Shown in pieces: positions 1 to 12,690 of a stretch of DNA of 64,000 nt. Below the pieces are notes generated by a model. It was not told the origin of the DNA. It saw only the letters and a program-made list of their open reading frames with translations, and searched no databases. Source of the DNA: Salminus brasiliensis (Eukaryota > Chordata > Actinopteri > Characiformes > Bryconidae); the NCBI RefSeq assembly GCF_030463535.1, contig NC_132894.1:12421433-12485432 (forward strand), given 5' to 3'. A program made the position numbers and the translations under genes. The first letter of the stretch is position 1. Every line of letters starts with the position of its first letter.

Positions 1-600
1 CCCAATCAAGGCTTAAGGTGCACAAATGTCAACTGTTGTGTGGCGTGCATTGACTTGATTGCATCTTCCAAACCATTCTGCCTGACAGGACACGTCTCAG
101 TCCAGCCCCCTTAAAAGATGTGAAAACAGGATTACACTTCATCATGAAAGACCACCGTACACTGCTCTGGGAGATGTTTATGGGCCAGGAAGACAAGGTT
201 GCCATATTATTCACCAACAGTCGCCATAAAACCTTCATGCCTCTGTTTCAAGCCAGAGCTCAGATGAAGCCCATGCACTCCTCAAAAACATCAAAGAAAC
301 GTTTGAAATGAAACGCATGACTCAGATTTATTCATCTAAACTCATCAGAAACGCAGGTCTAGCCTTTCCTGTCGTTGTTTACTTTACAACCAGATAGACA
401 ATAAACATTTCTCAGATAGTTCTGAACTTTGGAACCTCATTTGGGTACATTTATATTATTATGGGCACATTTCCCGTGCATATGTTGGTTCAGATGTGCA
501 AACCAGTTGCTCAACCCAAAGTGCTCCGTTATTTTGCCAAACGATTACGCACACAGCAAGTTCTCATTACGCATCAAAACACACACAGCAATCTGTTTAC
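1..600 (-). other. grin3b intron 1 (5' part)
   Basis: This is the sequence immediately downstream of the grin3b exon 1 donor on the minus strand. I see no further grin3b exon here. The short open frames at 29-311 do not resemble the expected next piece of the receptor amino-terminal domain, and no recognisable repeat was found. Confidence 0.6.
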
Positions 601-1320
601 CTGCGTCCTGAGCGGCTCTCCGTGCTCAATGATGCTCACGAAGGGGATCTCCAGGAAAGAGGCCATGAAGTCCACGTGCACAAGCTCCTCGTGGCTCTGC
701 GGGAAGGCGAGCACGGCGGACACGCCGCGCACCACCACCGCCTGGCACACGCACCTGAACAGCGACTCCGGGTCGGCGCTCGCGGGCTCGCCCGCCACCA
801 TCTCCACGCTCAGGTTGTAGGGCAGCAGGTTGCCCCCGGCGCGCGCCAGGCCGGCCAGCGCGCGGTCCAGCGCCGCCTGCACGCGCAGCGCCTGTTGCGG
901 CGGCACGAGCGCTCCTAGGCGCACGGTGTGGCCGATCCGCGCGAGGATGTGGCACGGCTGCGGGTGCGCGTGCCCGGGCCCGGGCCCCACCAGCGACTGG
1001 AGCACGACGTGCACTCCGAAGTAGACGCGCGCCAAAAATCCGGAGGAGATGAAACTCATCCTGCCTCGCTCTCAAACGGCATGAGGCATTGGGAGAAGAT
1101 AGCATTGCTCGCTTTGGTTGCTTTTTCCTCCCTGTTAGGTCCTTTTTTGGGGGGCTTCTTTTGCGCGCGTGTGTCTGTGTGTGCGTGCGTGTGGTCCGGG
1201 AACGGGATGAGCAGTGGCGTGCGTATGTGTGTGGAGTTGCAGCGCGAGTGTGTGAGCACGCTGAGGAAGAAGAGGAGGAGGGGGCGGAGAACCGACACTT
1301 AGGATAGCGAGGGCGCGCGA
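600..1320. promoter_or_regulatory. CpG-rich island over grin3b exon 1 and its 5' flank
   Basis: CpG dinucleotides and G+C are far denser here than in the surrounding AT-rich DNA, through exon 1 (about 620-1030) and on into the upstream flank (about 1160-1320). A GC box (GGGGCGG, 1281-1287) and several CGCG runs lie 220-260 bp upstream of the start codon. This is the usual layout of a vertebrate CpG-island promoter for a minus-strand transcript. No TATA box is obvious near the start. The transcription start cannot be placed from sequence alone. Confidence 0.55.
601..1059 (-). CDS. grin3b: NMDA receptor subunit GluN3B, first coding exon (partial gene)
   Basis: This exon encodes the start of the extracellular amino-terminal domain of a GluN3 subunit, the glycine-binding, low-calcium-permeability subunit class of NMDA receptors in neuronal membranes. 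It reads 153 codons in one frame, exactly phase 0, to the donor CAG|GTAAAC at 600/601. Residues 1-29 form a plausible signal peptide with a hydrophobic stretch. The mature part begins near HAHPQPCHILARIGHTVRLG (residues 30-49), which resembles the GRIN3A/3B family pattern HPQPC..L.R.G..VR.GA. Next come LPYNLS (79-84, an N-glycosylation sequon) and VVVRGVSAVLAFPQS (108-122), also family-typical. An in-frame TGA at 1072-1074, five codons upstream, fixes this ATG as the first possible start in the exon, and there is a purine at -3. The ligand-binding and channel exons would lie left of position 1. GRIN3B is preferred over GRIN3A because wdr18 is the neighbour, as in human, and the linker is short. 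Which teleost duplicate it is cannot be told. Confidence 0.88.
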
Positions 1321-1627
1321 CAGTACAGATATGGGACAAACCATTCCCGAAAATACTGTTGCTGGAGTTTTTAATTCAGGGGTTAGATTCGACTAAAGCG
1401 ATGCCGTGTTTAAACTATTCCCAGTCAAGACGGGCTTGATTAAACAGCTGGACTCAAGCCAAGTGGGGTTTTACTGCCTTCATGAGTCATAGCATAGGCA
1501 ATATCCATCAGAGGAGTTTTCTTTGCACTTTGTAACAAAAACACCAGGTACAGTACAGATGTTTGATGTTTTGCAAAAGCTTCAGAAATGGCTCCAGCTG
1601 TGACGTAGATTCTAGGCTTCAGTATAG

Positions 1628-1666
1628 ACCAATTATAAATAAGCGGCGATTTGCATATCCCCGCCC
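1628..1666. promoter_or_regulatory. Clustered CCAAT, TATA-like, octamer and GC-box motifs
   Basis: In 40 bp there is a CCAAT core (about 1629-1633), TATAAATA (1634-1641), a perfect octamer ATTTGCAT (1649-1656) and CCCCGCCC (1659-1666). It lies about 570 bp upstream of the grin3b start codon. The block is more GC-rich than its flanks. It could be a distal promoter element of grin3b, an unannotated promoter, or chance. I found no histone or snRNA gene beside it. Confidence 0.3.
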
Positions 1667-1891
1667 TAAAAACAGTGCGTCGCCTTTCTCTAGTCAGCGT
1701 GGAAGAAATGATGACGGTACCTTGAAGCGGCCTTCATCGCGTCCTGTGGTAAACAAAAGTTTACACAAGAACATGATCCTGTATCCATTTTTTCTACCTG
1801 GAATCGAACTTCAGTAACTGCAACAACTTGGTAGCATTGAAAGCAGTAAAACTGGAGAAGCTGAGGGAAAGTGAGAGGTTGCCAGTGACAA

Positions 1892-2131
1892 CATTTACAT
1901 TACATTACATTTATGGCATTTAGCAGACGCTCTTATCCAGAGCGACTTACAAGGTTACTGGTATTACAGAGGTGGGCCAATGTAGTGTTAGGAGTCTTGC
2001 CCAGGGACTCTTATTGGTGTAGCGCAGCATAGTCACCCAGACCGGGAATCGAACCCTGGTCTCCCACATGGTGTTGTTGTAACGCAATGGTAGGTGGTGG
2101 TGTTATCTGTTGCACCACACCAACCGTGTGA
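1892..2131 (-). repeat. tRNA-derived SINE, copy 1 (with LINE-like tail)
   Basis: Read on the minus strand, this has a tRNA-like head with a clear RNA polymerase III B box (GGTTCGATTCC, within 2043-2056) and a downstream body (GTGTTAGGAGTCTTGCCC on the plus strand). It ends in the tail whose plus-strand form is GACGCTCTTATCCAGAGCG, followed by a TACATT-rich end. The same body and tail recur at 3318-3546 and 33185-33377. Confidence 0.8.
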
Positions 2132-3317
2132 CAAGTGTTCTTCGGATAAATTGTCATTTCCTGAGAAGACTGATCCGCCACTTTATTGACGAGACGAGTC
2201 ATTCTGCTTAAATAGCAGCGCGCCTCCCCTCCAACATATAATAAACTACCGTCATGTCTTAAACTGAAGAAGTTCCAGTTCCCTTAAGGGAGTCTGATCT
2301 CTTTCATAAGATATGGCACCCTATCTTTGATTACATTAAAACGAATGTCATGTTGATTGAACAAGACCCCTTCAGCATTCCCCCCCCCCTTCCCCATTTT
2401 AAAAATAAAGGTGTGTGTTTGTCTGTATGATTACACAGCTTCATATGTCTGTAATAAGGTTTTTCACTAAGGTTTGCAGTATAGCCATGAGCCCCACTTT
2501 ACTACGGGCCTAATGGTCAAGTGTGTGGTTGGGTTTGAGGTTGAGGTATGAGAGAAGTTGAAGGGCAGGTGAATATCTTTGACAAGTTTACTCCTCACTG
2601 CCATTGACTTTAAAAAACAAAGAAGACTGATCCAAACAACCTGACCACAACAAATTGGAATGCTGTCCCTGCTGCCTCCAACCTCATGCTTGGATGTTAT
2701 GGACTGTTCGTACAGAAGTCCCTGTAGTTACACCTTATACACCTTAATAAGCCTTGGGGTGTTAAGGAATGAATACTGCTACCTCCACGCTACAAGCACT
2801 GCACATTAAAATGACTTTGCACGATAGTAAGTCATCTAATAACCTTTAACACTATTACAAAAGAGCACCAGCTTCTCAAACTGTACTGAAATAGTGCTAC
2901 AGACACTCACCTCACCTCAAAGGAGCACACTGTGAGAGCTACACCCCCCTAACAGTGTAATTCTCTTTAACACCACAGCCAAAGAAACTGAACTACCACA
3001 TGTGGTAAAACTTACTGGTTTTGTTTAGGGTATTTTTTGAAATAGCCAGTTTTAAAATGTCTGTTAAGTGCACAGCAGTGTTAGCTAGCATGTAGCAAAA
3101 TGTGGGTTTTCCTACTTTAATGACCACAGATGATCCAGTGGCATTCAGGGAAAATCTCATTCTGCTTATATCTGAAGCTCCTAATATGGGCCTAATTAAT
3201 GCAGACTACAGCATAATAACACAAATTCAGGAGTATGTGTTTTTCAAGAAAGCCAAATGGGAACTGAGGCTTTCAACCACCAAGTAAACTCATAATTCCC
3301 ACTCGGGAAGTTGGAGT
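2132..3317. other. Intergenic DNA, no gene seen
   Basis: AT-rich, with a short poly-C run near 2380. No exon, RNA gene or recognisable element was found. Confidence 0.5.
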
Positions 3318-3546
3318 TTCACAAGATGTGGTTGGTGTGGCAACAGAGAACACCACTACCTGCCAGTGAACACATCATGTGGGAGACTGGGGTTCGATTC
3401 CCGGTCTGGGTGACTATACTGCACTACACCAATACACCAAACACCTTGGGCAAGACTCCTAACACTACATTGGCCCACCTCTGTAATATGAGTAACCTTG
3501 TAAGTCGCTCTGGATAAGAGCATCAACTAAATGCTGTAAATGTAAA
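3318..3546 (+). repeat. tRNA-derived SINE, copy 2
   Basis: This is the same family as the element at 1892-2131, in the opposite orientation. The head has a B box GGTTCGATTCCC (3391-3402). The body follows, then the tail GTCGCTCTGGATAAGAGC (3504-3521) and an AATGTAAA-type end. Head and tail are both present, so this copy is close to full length but diverged. Confidence 0.8.
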
Positions 3547-6500
3547 GATGGAGGGATTACCAACTGGACAACTTTGCACATGGCAAGGGGCCACAAACAG
3601 TAGAGGGACCTCAACCAGCATAGATTGTGTTGGCACCATTTACCCTGCTATTGATTGGCGCCCTGTCCAGGAGGTATTGCGCCCAATTATTTCAGGTAGG
3701 CTCCGGGCCCACTGTGACTCCGACCAGGAAGAAATAGATAAGATGATGCATCACACTATTTGAGCACACACCCCACACAATGCAATGCAAGTCAATGAGA
3801 AGTGAAGCTGGGTGGATGGTTGTTGAATGTATTGTAATAAGTGTTTTTTCACCATGTGGCTCACCCATAGTAGGGCTACACACTGAAATCAGCAGTCGAG
3901 TGGAAGCTACTTGAAAACGTGCAAAATGGCAAACAGGTCATTACACTGGTTGACAAAGGCTCTAAGCAGTGACAAGTTTCAAGTCAAGGGACGCTACTGA
4001 CTTGACTCTGCTGATGTCAGTTCCACAGCTTTGCTCTCACATAGAGAGGTGTTCTAAGTGACAAGCTGAAGTTCCATTTTGTACACCTGCTTTTAGCCTG
4101 TATGCCAAAACCAATGAGGCTGAAGTTGGCTTCTTATTTGCCAACTTCCTATTGCAATTTCTGGTCCACCTTAAATGCAGCATTTACATTAGCTGTGTCT
4201 GAAATGTAAGGAATGCAGACAGGATTCTGAGGCAGGAAGACATCAGTCATGTCTGAATCAAAGTTAAGCAATCTAGCCTTCAGTTTTTTGGGGGGCGGAA
4301 AATGCTAATGGCTAATGACAACTCATCTAAATGGTCATATCCAGCAGTGAGCCGTCAATATCTTGGCAACGCCAGAGCGGAACATTGCCTTCGGTTACAG
4401 AGACCTTTATCACTAAACTGCCTTCTGAGACAGTGTGGACACCAAGGTATCATTCTACTTACCTCCAGTGTCAAACACAGCCATTCTGGTGCCGGTACAA
4501 GAGGGACTGAATGGAACCGTTCAGTTGAAACGATCATGGTTTTATGACCTGGGGCCCAAAATGTGTTCATTGGTCCCAATGTAAATGTAAGTGGTTCTGT
4601 GGATGATGTCAAATCAAACAGTGTGCTTTCTCTTTATTCACCAGGGCTGTGTTGAATTTGTGTCATGATTTTCCACAACCTGCACACAGTCTGAAAATAA
4701 ATTTAGCTAGGTTTCCATTCAAACACTTTGCAAACCATAAGCTGTCTTTAGAGCAGTTCTGACAGCTTCCTGTCAGCTGTATGTGGCTTTGGGTTGGAGC
4801 AGCCGGGCGAAGAGGGCAGCGGGCCATTCAATAACAGCTGAAGTAGTTCTCCCACTTTGGTGAAATTTCTTCCTTTTATTTAGTTTTTTTTTTATAGGAT
4901 TTTCAGAATTTCCACAAAAAAAAAAAAAAAAAAAAAGAGAATAAACATTGCACTTGTATCATGACTAAAACCTTAATTCAGGTCTTATTACACTCACAGA
5001 GTAGCCAAAACAAATGCTAGATTACTGTGAGCATCTGTTTTAATCCAACCATGAACATCTAAAGTTGCATTCAGTAAATTCAGAGATTCAGAATCTGAAA
5101 ATTCCAAGTTTCCAATCATACTAGCAACATAAAAATGTATATATGTGCTGTTGCCGCACTTCTGGCAATCTGATTCGCAGTCAGCCACTGTAGATGTGGT
5201 TCATCTAGGGTAGACAGGGGCACTGTCTGCAAAGTGTTGACGTTACTGCAAATGGCAATGTTTTCAAGTTATTCCCTCATAAAACAGAAGTGCTGAGATG
5301 TAATGTCTGTCTCGACCACTGAAATATAAGTAATATAAGCGAAGGAGAAGTAGTGAATAAGTGTGTGTTGTCAGTCTGGCTATATTTCATGATAAATAGT
5401 GATAAATGAGTATATTTGAGATTTAGTAGATATTTAAAAGCTTTTGTGAAGCATTAAATTACAATTACAATGCTAATTATTAATAATACTTTTTACCAGG
5501 CTTCTTTTTACCATTAGGAACAATGACCCCTCAAGCTCAAGGAGAGAGAAGGTGCGCTTAGTGAAAGCACAGTGTAGCTGCAGTAAAAATCAATATGTTG
5601 TAAAAAGCCTCTCTGTGGTGAAAATGAAATCCAGGTCTCAGTAAGTGATGTGACTGTGGTACATTTTATCAAACTAGTAAACTTTGAGCACTGGTTTAAG
5701 CCTAGTTTTGGACTGTATTACCCAATGGGAAAAGCTCTTTGTAGTAAAGGACTATACACGCAGACAGCCATCCTATTTTCTTTCTGTCTAACAGGTATGC
5801 TCTAATATAGAGCTGGTGTTGGTCCTTTTCACCAGAAACTACTGTGTCCACAAATCAAACTTTTGAAAGTACATTTGTTCTTGTTCCTTAGTTCTTACAA
5901 GTATTTTATTTACATACATATTCACATTATACACATATACACATTTTTTCTTTCATTTTTTGTATTGTTGATTCAGGGTTAAATGGCTGATAACCAGTAG
6001 CATTTATTTTAAATTAACATGCTATTAACTTAAGTTTGCATTTGCTAGAAAGAGATACATTTCTGTGAATTTTTCTATTTGTGTTCCAAGTTTAGAAAAA
6101 TGTGTGACAGGTTTAGAAAATGCTAGAAAATTGCTTTTTAGCAATGAGCAACACCCTCTAAACACACATACACTGGAGGCAGTGAGAGCAGTTAAAAAAC
6201 ATTGGACTGGAAAATATACAAAAGCCATTTTTATTAAATTATAAATTGTAGATTTATAATGATTTTGATTTTAAATAAATATGAATTTGTACCACTTGAT
6301 CCACATTTCTTAAGCCTTATTCGGACAGGGTTTCTCAGCGATTTAAGTCTGAAGTCTGAATTTTGGTCATTTTTGGTCATTTTTGCAAAGATTCCAAGGC
6401 CTTTCACTTTCTGTAAAAATAAAAACCATAGAAATAATCTCAGCGAATCATCATATGGGTAAATATTCAATCATACCCTGTGAAAAAGGAGTTATTCCTA

Positions 6501-7379
6501 AGTATGGAGGAGTTCAAGGAGCCATTTAGGTTTCATCGTTTAATTCTGTGGCAAGCCCAAGTTCTCCTCAGAGCTACTCTCTAGCAGCTTTAGGTAGGTC
6601 ATTGAGTAGCATAGCCTTTAGCCTACATACATGTGAATAAGTAATATATTTTAAAGACGTCCAGTCGTAAATTACATTACTCCACCTCCCTATGTCAAAC
6701 TAATGTCCCAATAGGCCTTCAGTCTTTAGTGAAATTACAATCACATTACTATCATTTGATGATTGCATTAAAAAAGTCTTATTTCCAACCAACATTTGAT
6801 TACATACAGTCTAATGCAACATTTTGGCCATTACATTTATTCATATCAATTTGTATTCATATGCTCGATTTTATACATTTAAAAGTAAAAAAACAAAACA
6901 AAACAGAGATGTTTCTTCCATAGAGAATTTGTTAAAGTCTCTAATTTTAGATGAGAAAATCAAAACATTTAATTGAGTATTTGGGTGATGCTGGACTACT
7001 GCACTAAAATATCTGCATTTTATTTATTTCACTGGTTTGTACACCGGGTGCTGCATTTCTCCTGAATACTAACCCCAGTGGACCTAGTGTCACTACACTT
7101 CTACACTTTATAGACCTAAATGTGTAGGTACATCTTCAGATGTGTGAAATTTGGCATAGTGGCATCAGCTAAGAGTTCCCACATCGGTGCATCCCTGGTG
7201 GAGTTAAAAAGTCCTACTTTTATTGTAAAGAACCATATAATTGTGTAGTTTCTGAACGAGCAAGGCAAAAAGAGCAACAGAGCCAGTAAATGAAAGCCTT
7301 TCTGAATGGCTTGGCTCAGAGTTAACATGGTGACCTTGCTAATGAACTGACCACGAGCTGCATTTGGCCACAATCAGTA
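3547..7379. other. Intergenic DNA, no gene seen
   Basis: A mostly AT-rich stretch with a 20-odd-base poly-A run at about 4914-4936. The open frames are short, lack splice or start context and match nothing I recognise. Confidence 0.5.
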
Positions 7380-7760
7380 AACAAATTACAAGACAGCTGC
7401 TCCATCTTATTTGAATGAAGCTTTATGCAGCAGTCTGGAACAGCATTTCCTAGAATTCTATCCCTAAAGGTGAATCCACTCTGCAGCTAAAAAGCAGTTT
7501 GATCTGTGAAAACAAGGACCAACTGCCCCCAAAGTGACATTGCACAAGCCTGCAACCATTAAACCGTGTTTGCCCAATCAGTGCTACCTTTGTTGAATGC
7601 CTAATGGGCCTGCTTTGCGCCGTCTTCTCCCACTTGGTGATGCTAAAGGAGGGAGACAAATGCTCAGGCCCATTAGGGGAGCTGCTGTCACCGCTGTCAG
7701 CAAGGCCTGCTTCTTCTTAGCCCAACTCCCCTGAGCCAATTTCCTGGAGACAGTATTGAT
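7380..7760. other. Non-repetitive island, candidate conserved non-coding element
   Basis: This island of balanced base composition stands out from AT-rich surroundings. It has no simple repeats, no transposon hallmarks and no sustained reading frame. It contains several short words common in vertebrate enhancers (GCCCATTAG, CCAATCAG, ATTGATTAG). Conservation is assumed from texture only. Confidence 0.25.
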
Positions 7761-10700
7761 TAGTGCAGTATCAACTGATTTGATCCACCTTCAAGCTTCT
7801 TGCAAATCACCGTTAACGCCAAACACAAGCGCAACCGAAGGATCCGGAGCCGCTCACTCTTTGAGTACGTAGGTTGTCCCTGACGGCGATGGATTCTCCA
7901 TTTTGATCCTGGTGTTCAGAAGATTCCTATCGGCTTCGTGAGCAAGTTTACGGCCCTGGAGAGATTACTGACCAAGGTTGTGTGCGGAACATATGACAGC
8001 TAATGCTTTCCTCAAACAATAATTAAACTAAGTCTTTTATCTGTGCTGGACCACCACCACCATCATCACTATTGTGCCTATGAATACCAGCGTGCTGTTT
8101 GATGAAACAGCCTTTAATAAAGGCTACAAAAACGTCCTTTAATTCCTCATTATCTTATGATACATTTGACAACAGAGATTTTTTTTATTTTTTCTTCTTG
8201 AAAGTGAAGTGTTATTATATGGGCTGAGGAGGGCAAACACTGTTCAATTGCTATTTTTTTTCTCCTCAGCAATTAGCCAAGTTTACTTTTAGGACTTGAA
8301 GACGCAAGAAGCGTCTTAACCACATCGCACATGCAGAGTCTTTCAGAGGATCAACTGAAGTGTGTTGTGAAGCTCATTTCCAACGTAAACACTGTCAAGA
8401 TGCTAAACTAATGCACATTCATCAAACTAAATGCGCTCATGCATGAAGCACCAAGGAATTGCTAACAATCCAAGCATGAGTGGTGGTAATGTAGATCCTT
8501 GGGGAGTTTACTTTTTATCAGAAAATCTGGTGCCGTTCATAACTAAGGCTCATTTCTACTCCCATTACGTACGAAAATGAATATGTCTGTTTCAAACATT
8601 GTCAAACAGTCACTGCCCACAACAAACATGGCAACAAACATGGCGACAGCAGAGGAGGTCATGCAAATGTATTTACCACAAAAAGAGACGAAAGAGGCAG
8701 CAGTGTAAACGTTAATAAAAGTGGTGTACAACGGTTTCTCTAGAAGTTTTTTCATCATTGCGTGGCAATGGTTGTGCTCCCTAAGTTATCCAGTGCTACT
8801 GCCCCATTCTGTCCGTATCCTCATGCTTTCCAAGAATGTGCACAAATACGGACAAAATGAACAGCAGAGTATGAACAGAAGGCACAGAGTATAAATGAGC
8901 CTTTAGGACTATTGCAGGTCATTAGGTCACTAGCAAAAAGTTGTTGTTTTTTGTCAGGTCAGGTTTAAGCCACATCCTGGTGTTTTCGAATCTGACTCAA
9001 ATTGGATATCCGGACATGCCACTAGTTAGATTGGATGTGTGGTAGTCATTCAGTGCATAACAGTCCATGACATGATCATTCAGAAAAACGTTCAGTTTTT
9101 TATAGCACACATATTGTAGCATAAACAAATATTTGTGGGCTCCTAAGTGCTGCAACCAATGCCTGGCTGATGTTGACAACACTACACGATCTGTACTGAA
9201 TGAAACAGCACACACTTTCGGATTATGCACGCAAGACTGTGCAGACTGACAGCTCTGAACCTCTGAACCCTTCTCTGGAGTTTCTATCAAACTGCTACAT
9301 CACCCAGAAAAAGGCACGTTAGCTACCAATTGGCAGTTGTTGTTCTGGCTAACTAAATTTGGCACGGTGTGGTGTTCCGGCCTTGTCTGTGATCGCTCAG
9401 GTTTTGTGCTTGCTGCTATGTCCACATAAAAGGCCAGTGGGCATTAATGTTGTGTAGTGTGAGCTATAAAAAAAATTATTTTGAGAGTTGTGTAGTATCC
9501 ACCTGGCATTAGCAGCAACAAGATGAAGAAATGCAGATCTTGAGACAGCTGCTTAAAGAGGCTTATGGTTACTGGGTGTTTGTGGAAGTTCTAAAAAGCC
9601 AGAGAATGTAAAAAATTGGAAATTTGATCCATTTGACAGTTCCTAATTACATCGACGACATGGCTTGGGCCTGATTTTCTACTCAAGGTCAGAGAAAAAA
9701 ATAAATACATATTAAATAAATACAACTGAGCCTTTGCAACACTTCATACCCAACATTTTGCAGAAGACTGTCATGTAGCAGGTTCTGAAGGACCTGTTTG
9801 AAAACCGTTGCCACAGATGAAATGAATTATGAATAAGAGGGAGATAAACAGATGTCAGCCAATTATGTCAGTATTTATACAAGGGTTTTAGCTCTCCCTA
9901 TAGTAACACCATCTGGGAGAACTGCCAGAAGACCAGCCACAGGATCTAAAGGTGGACGATCACGTTTCAAAAGTCTGCTTTTTTTTGGCGGGATGACTTT
10001 CCCACTCTTTCAAAGCCAGCAGAACCGTGTCCCGTCCTGGCGCTTTCTTTCAGATAGTGGGAGTGCAACACGGTCTTGTGCTTTTAAATGTCACAGCGCT
10101 GTTTTAAAATTCCATGGCCGTCCACACTACCACATGAGCGTGAAATGTAAGACTGAGCGCTGCATTCAAGTGCTTTTGTACACATTCTTGCCAGGTGGCT
10201 CACACTACCTGGAACATCTATAATCTCCATGGATTATGCAGAGGTAGGAATACCCAAATGCCACCATGACCAAATTACCTGAGCTTATTCTGGAGGTGCT
10301 AGCAAGAGATTGTAAAGTTCCCGACCCATTTTCCTGACAAATTCATTAGGGAGAACGGACACTGGATTTTTTTTTTTTTTTTTTACAAGGTTAACTTTCC
10401 ATATGATCAGTGATGGCCGTGAATATTCAATTGGAGAATATATTACAATCTCCTTAAATGTTACACACCGTTGGACAGAGCCAGGCAGTGACAGGCCAGG
10501 TCAATCGATTCCCTCACAGTCTCCAAACTGATGGAGAGGGATACCATTTCATCTTTCCCCTTCCTCCCATGTTTGAAAACTTTCATTCATGATTCTGTGC
10601 ATCTGTCAGCAGCTTGCATTCCAAATAAACCGCCTGTCAGATGATCGCAACACCTCAGGTATTTAAGAGGCTTGGGAGTTAGGCAAGCAAGTCATGAATA

Positions 10701-10789
10701 TTCCATGACGCGCAAGCTAGGCTGTTATGCCCTCAGCATCCGACAAGCTTCCACTGTCTCTTCCAATGCAGGATGTACATTATTACAGA
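7761..10789. other. Intergenic DNA, no gene seen
   Basis: No recognisable gene. The longest open frame (9852-10223, plus) has no family resemblance and no upstream or downstream exon context. A 17-base poly-T lies near 10368-10384. Confidence 0.45.
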
Positions 10790-11345
10790 GACTGTTACAG
10801 AGACATGCAAAAGTTTGGGCCCCCTGTTTAAATATTTCTTTGGCTGTGAATATTCAAGTAGATCATAAATCAATCACAATTTCATCTTTAACAAGTAAAA
10901 TAATTGATGCCCACAAAACAGGAGGAGGCTATAAGAAGATAGCAAAGCATTGCGGTTTCCTCAGTTCTTAATGTAATTAAGAGACTCTGAAAGACTTAAA
11001 TGCAAGACTGCTAGAAAGGCCATGACATTTTTTTTAAGTGGCAGTGCACTGTTCTACTGTCACCACGAAATTTAGCATCTCATTCGGAGGGGAAAAAAAA
11101 GGTGCAAAGTTCTTAAAAAAAAGAACACCTTACCAACTGTTAAGAATAAGGTGGACTGGTCATGCTTGGGCTTGTGCTGCAGCCAGTGGCACAGGGAACA
11201 TTTTACTAGCTTGGATTGAATTATTTCACAAGACTGGATGGGCAAAATTCCCCAAACAAGAAATGGAAGCCTCTGAGCGGAACACAAAAAACATGCATGG
11301 TGCCCAAACGTTGGCTTTGGGCCCATTAAATCTAATCTTGATTAA
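10790..11345 (+). mobile_element. Degenerate Tc1/mariner-like transposon remnant
   Basis: The opening phrase 'GCAAAAGTTTGGGCCCCC', the GGAGGAGGCTATAAGAAGAT segment, the block that would encode the transposase stretch around the glycine-rich 'W.C.AASGTG' region (about 11150-11215) and the terminal part 'GGGCAAAATTCCCCAAAC' are in the order expected for a Tc1-like element. Frameshifts, stops and internal deletion leave no intact transposase. Confidence 0.65.
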
Positions 11346-12239
11346 ATTACAATTTAAAAAAAATTTTTTATTGCTTTAGCAGCATACTTTGTCCAGGGGT
11401 ACCACATTTTCGCATGCCACTGCAGATATATTAGGGAATCGCAACCACTGGTTCCTCATCTGTGATGCCAAAGAAGGCGCTCCTGGGACCGTTAAATCCT
11501 GCCACATGATTCCAGCCTAATTCCAAGCTGCCTTTATCCTGAACTCGCTCAGAATGCAGAGCATCAGTGCATAAAAGGATTGTGCTTTTGTCTGTGTGGT
11601 ACGTATTCAAAGTCAACAGACCATCCAAACTCCATTGAAACCATTATTAATCAGCAAAGGCTTCACAGGTCCTCAGAAACCCACTAAACAGAAATGAAGC
11701 AAAGCAGCAAGGAGATCTATTCAGGTTTGGACTGTTCTACAGAATCTACACTGTACGGCATCAGTAAGGATGACCTTGCCAGAAAGAACCTTACAATAAG
11801 AGACCGTCTTATGGATTAGATTGGATTTGAACTCCAGAATATTTGTATTAGATTTAGGTGCACAATACAAGTGAATAGGGTAATTAAACATGAAAAAACA
11901 GACATGCCTAGTGCTATCGAACTGCCACTGACTGCATACAATCGCCATTAGCGTTTCAATAATAGGGAGTTTGGGACTAAACTTTATTGGGAAACAGGTG
12001 CTGTGGCATAAAATGACCTCTATTATGTTTCATGTACCATTTCATGTGACCCTGCCTGGTAAGGCATAACCCTCAGAGCCTTAAGATGTAAACCACATAT
12101 TTTTTCGCGACCTCATGAACATGGCTTATGATTTACATCACATTCACGTTGCTGGTTTGCTGTGCCGGGCATGGTCACTGTTAGCAATGGTGGGCGAGGC
12201 TGGTGCACTGCTAATGCTGTAAAATGTACATATTCACCC

Positions 12240-12690
12240 TGTTATTCGATGAACAGCACTCACTCACTAGCCACTTTATCAGACTCTTACCTAGTTGGTC
12301 CATCTTGTAGATGTAAAGTCCAGGACAGAAGCTCATCTGTTGCTACACAGTTTGTGTTGGTCATCCCCTACTCCTTCCTTCATCACTGGTTACAGGATGC
12401 TGCCCACAGAACTCTGTCGGCTGGATATTGTTGGTTGGTAGACCATTTTCAATCCAGCAGTGACACTGAAGTGTTTAAAAACTCCAGCAGCACTGCTGTG
12501 TCTGATCTACTCATACCAGTGCAACACACACCAACACCCCACCACCATACCAGTGTCACTGCAATGCTGAGAATGATCCACCACCCAAATAATATGTGCT
12601 CTGTGGTGGTCCTGTGTGGTCAGGAACAGGAAGAAAGTGCATTGTACAAAAACATTGTACAGAGGGACCTCTAACTGTGCATAAATTGAA
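12240..12690 (+). repeat. Dispersed fish repeat, copy 1
   Basis: Shares the segments 'AGAAGCTCATCTGTTGCT', 'TTTGTGTTGGT' and 'GTGGTGGTCCTGTG' with 50935-51180, and the 'CCACCACCCAAATAATA' type segment with 36944-37150. It looks like a DNA-transposon or retroposon relic, class unknown. The open frame across it (12162-12674) is incidental. Confidence 0.55.

Noticed and set aside
496..918. 140-codon plus-strand open frame antisense to grin3b
   Set aside because: His/Arg/Ala-rich translation of the complement of a GC-rich exon. No family resemblance.
626..1339. 237-codon minus-strand open frame over the grin3b exon
   Set aside because: It is an Arg/Ala/Pro-rich shadow in another frame of the GC-rich receptor exon. 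The receptor frame alone gives family-typical residues and a proper donor.
2040..2065. tRNA gene, suggested by the B box
   Set aside because: The B box belongs to a SINE head. No complete cloverleaf with acceptor stem is visible and the body is the common SINE body.
11038..11379. 113-codon plus-strand frame
   Set aside because: Part of the decayed Tc1-like element. The transposase residues are scattered over frames.
12162..12674. 170-codon plus-strand open frame, the longest in the intergenic DNA
   Set aside because: It lies within a dispersed repeat whose other copies (36944-37150, 50935-51180) are not open, so the frame is chance.
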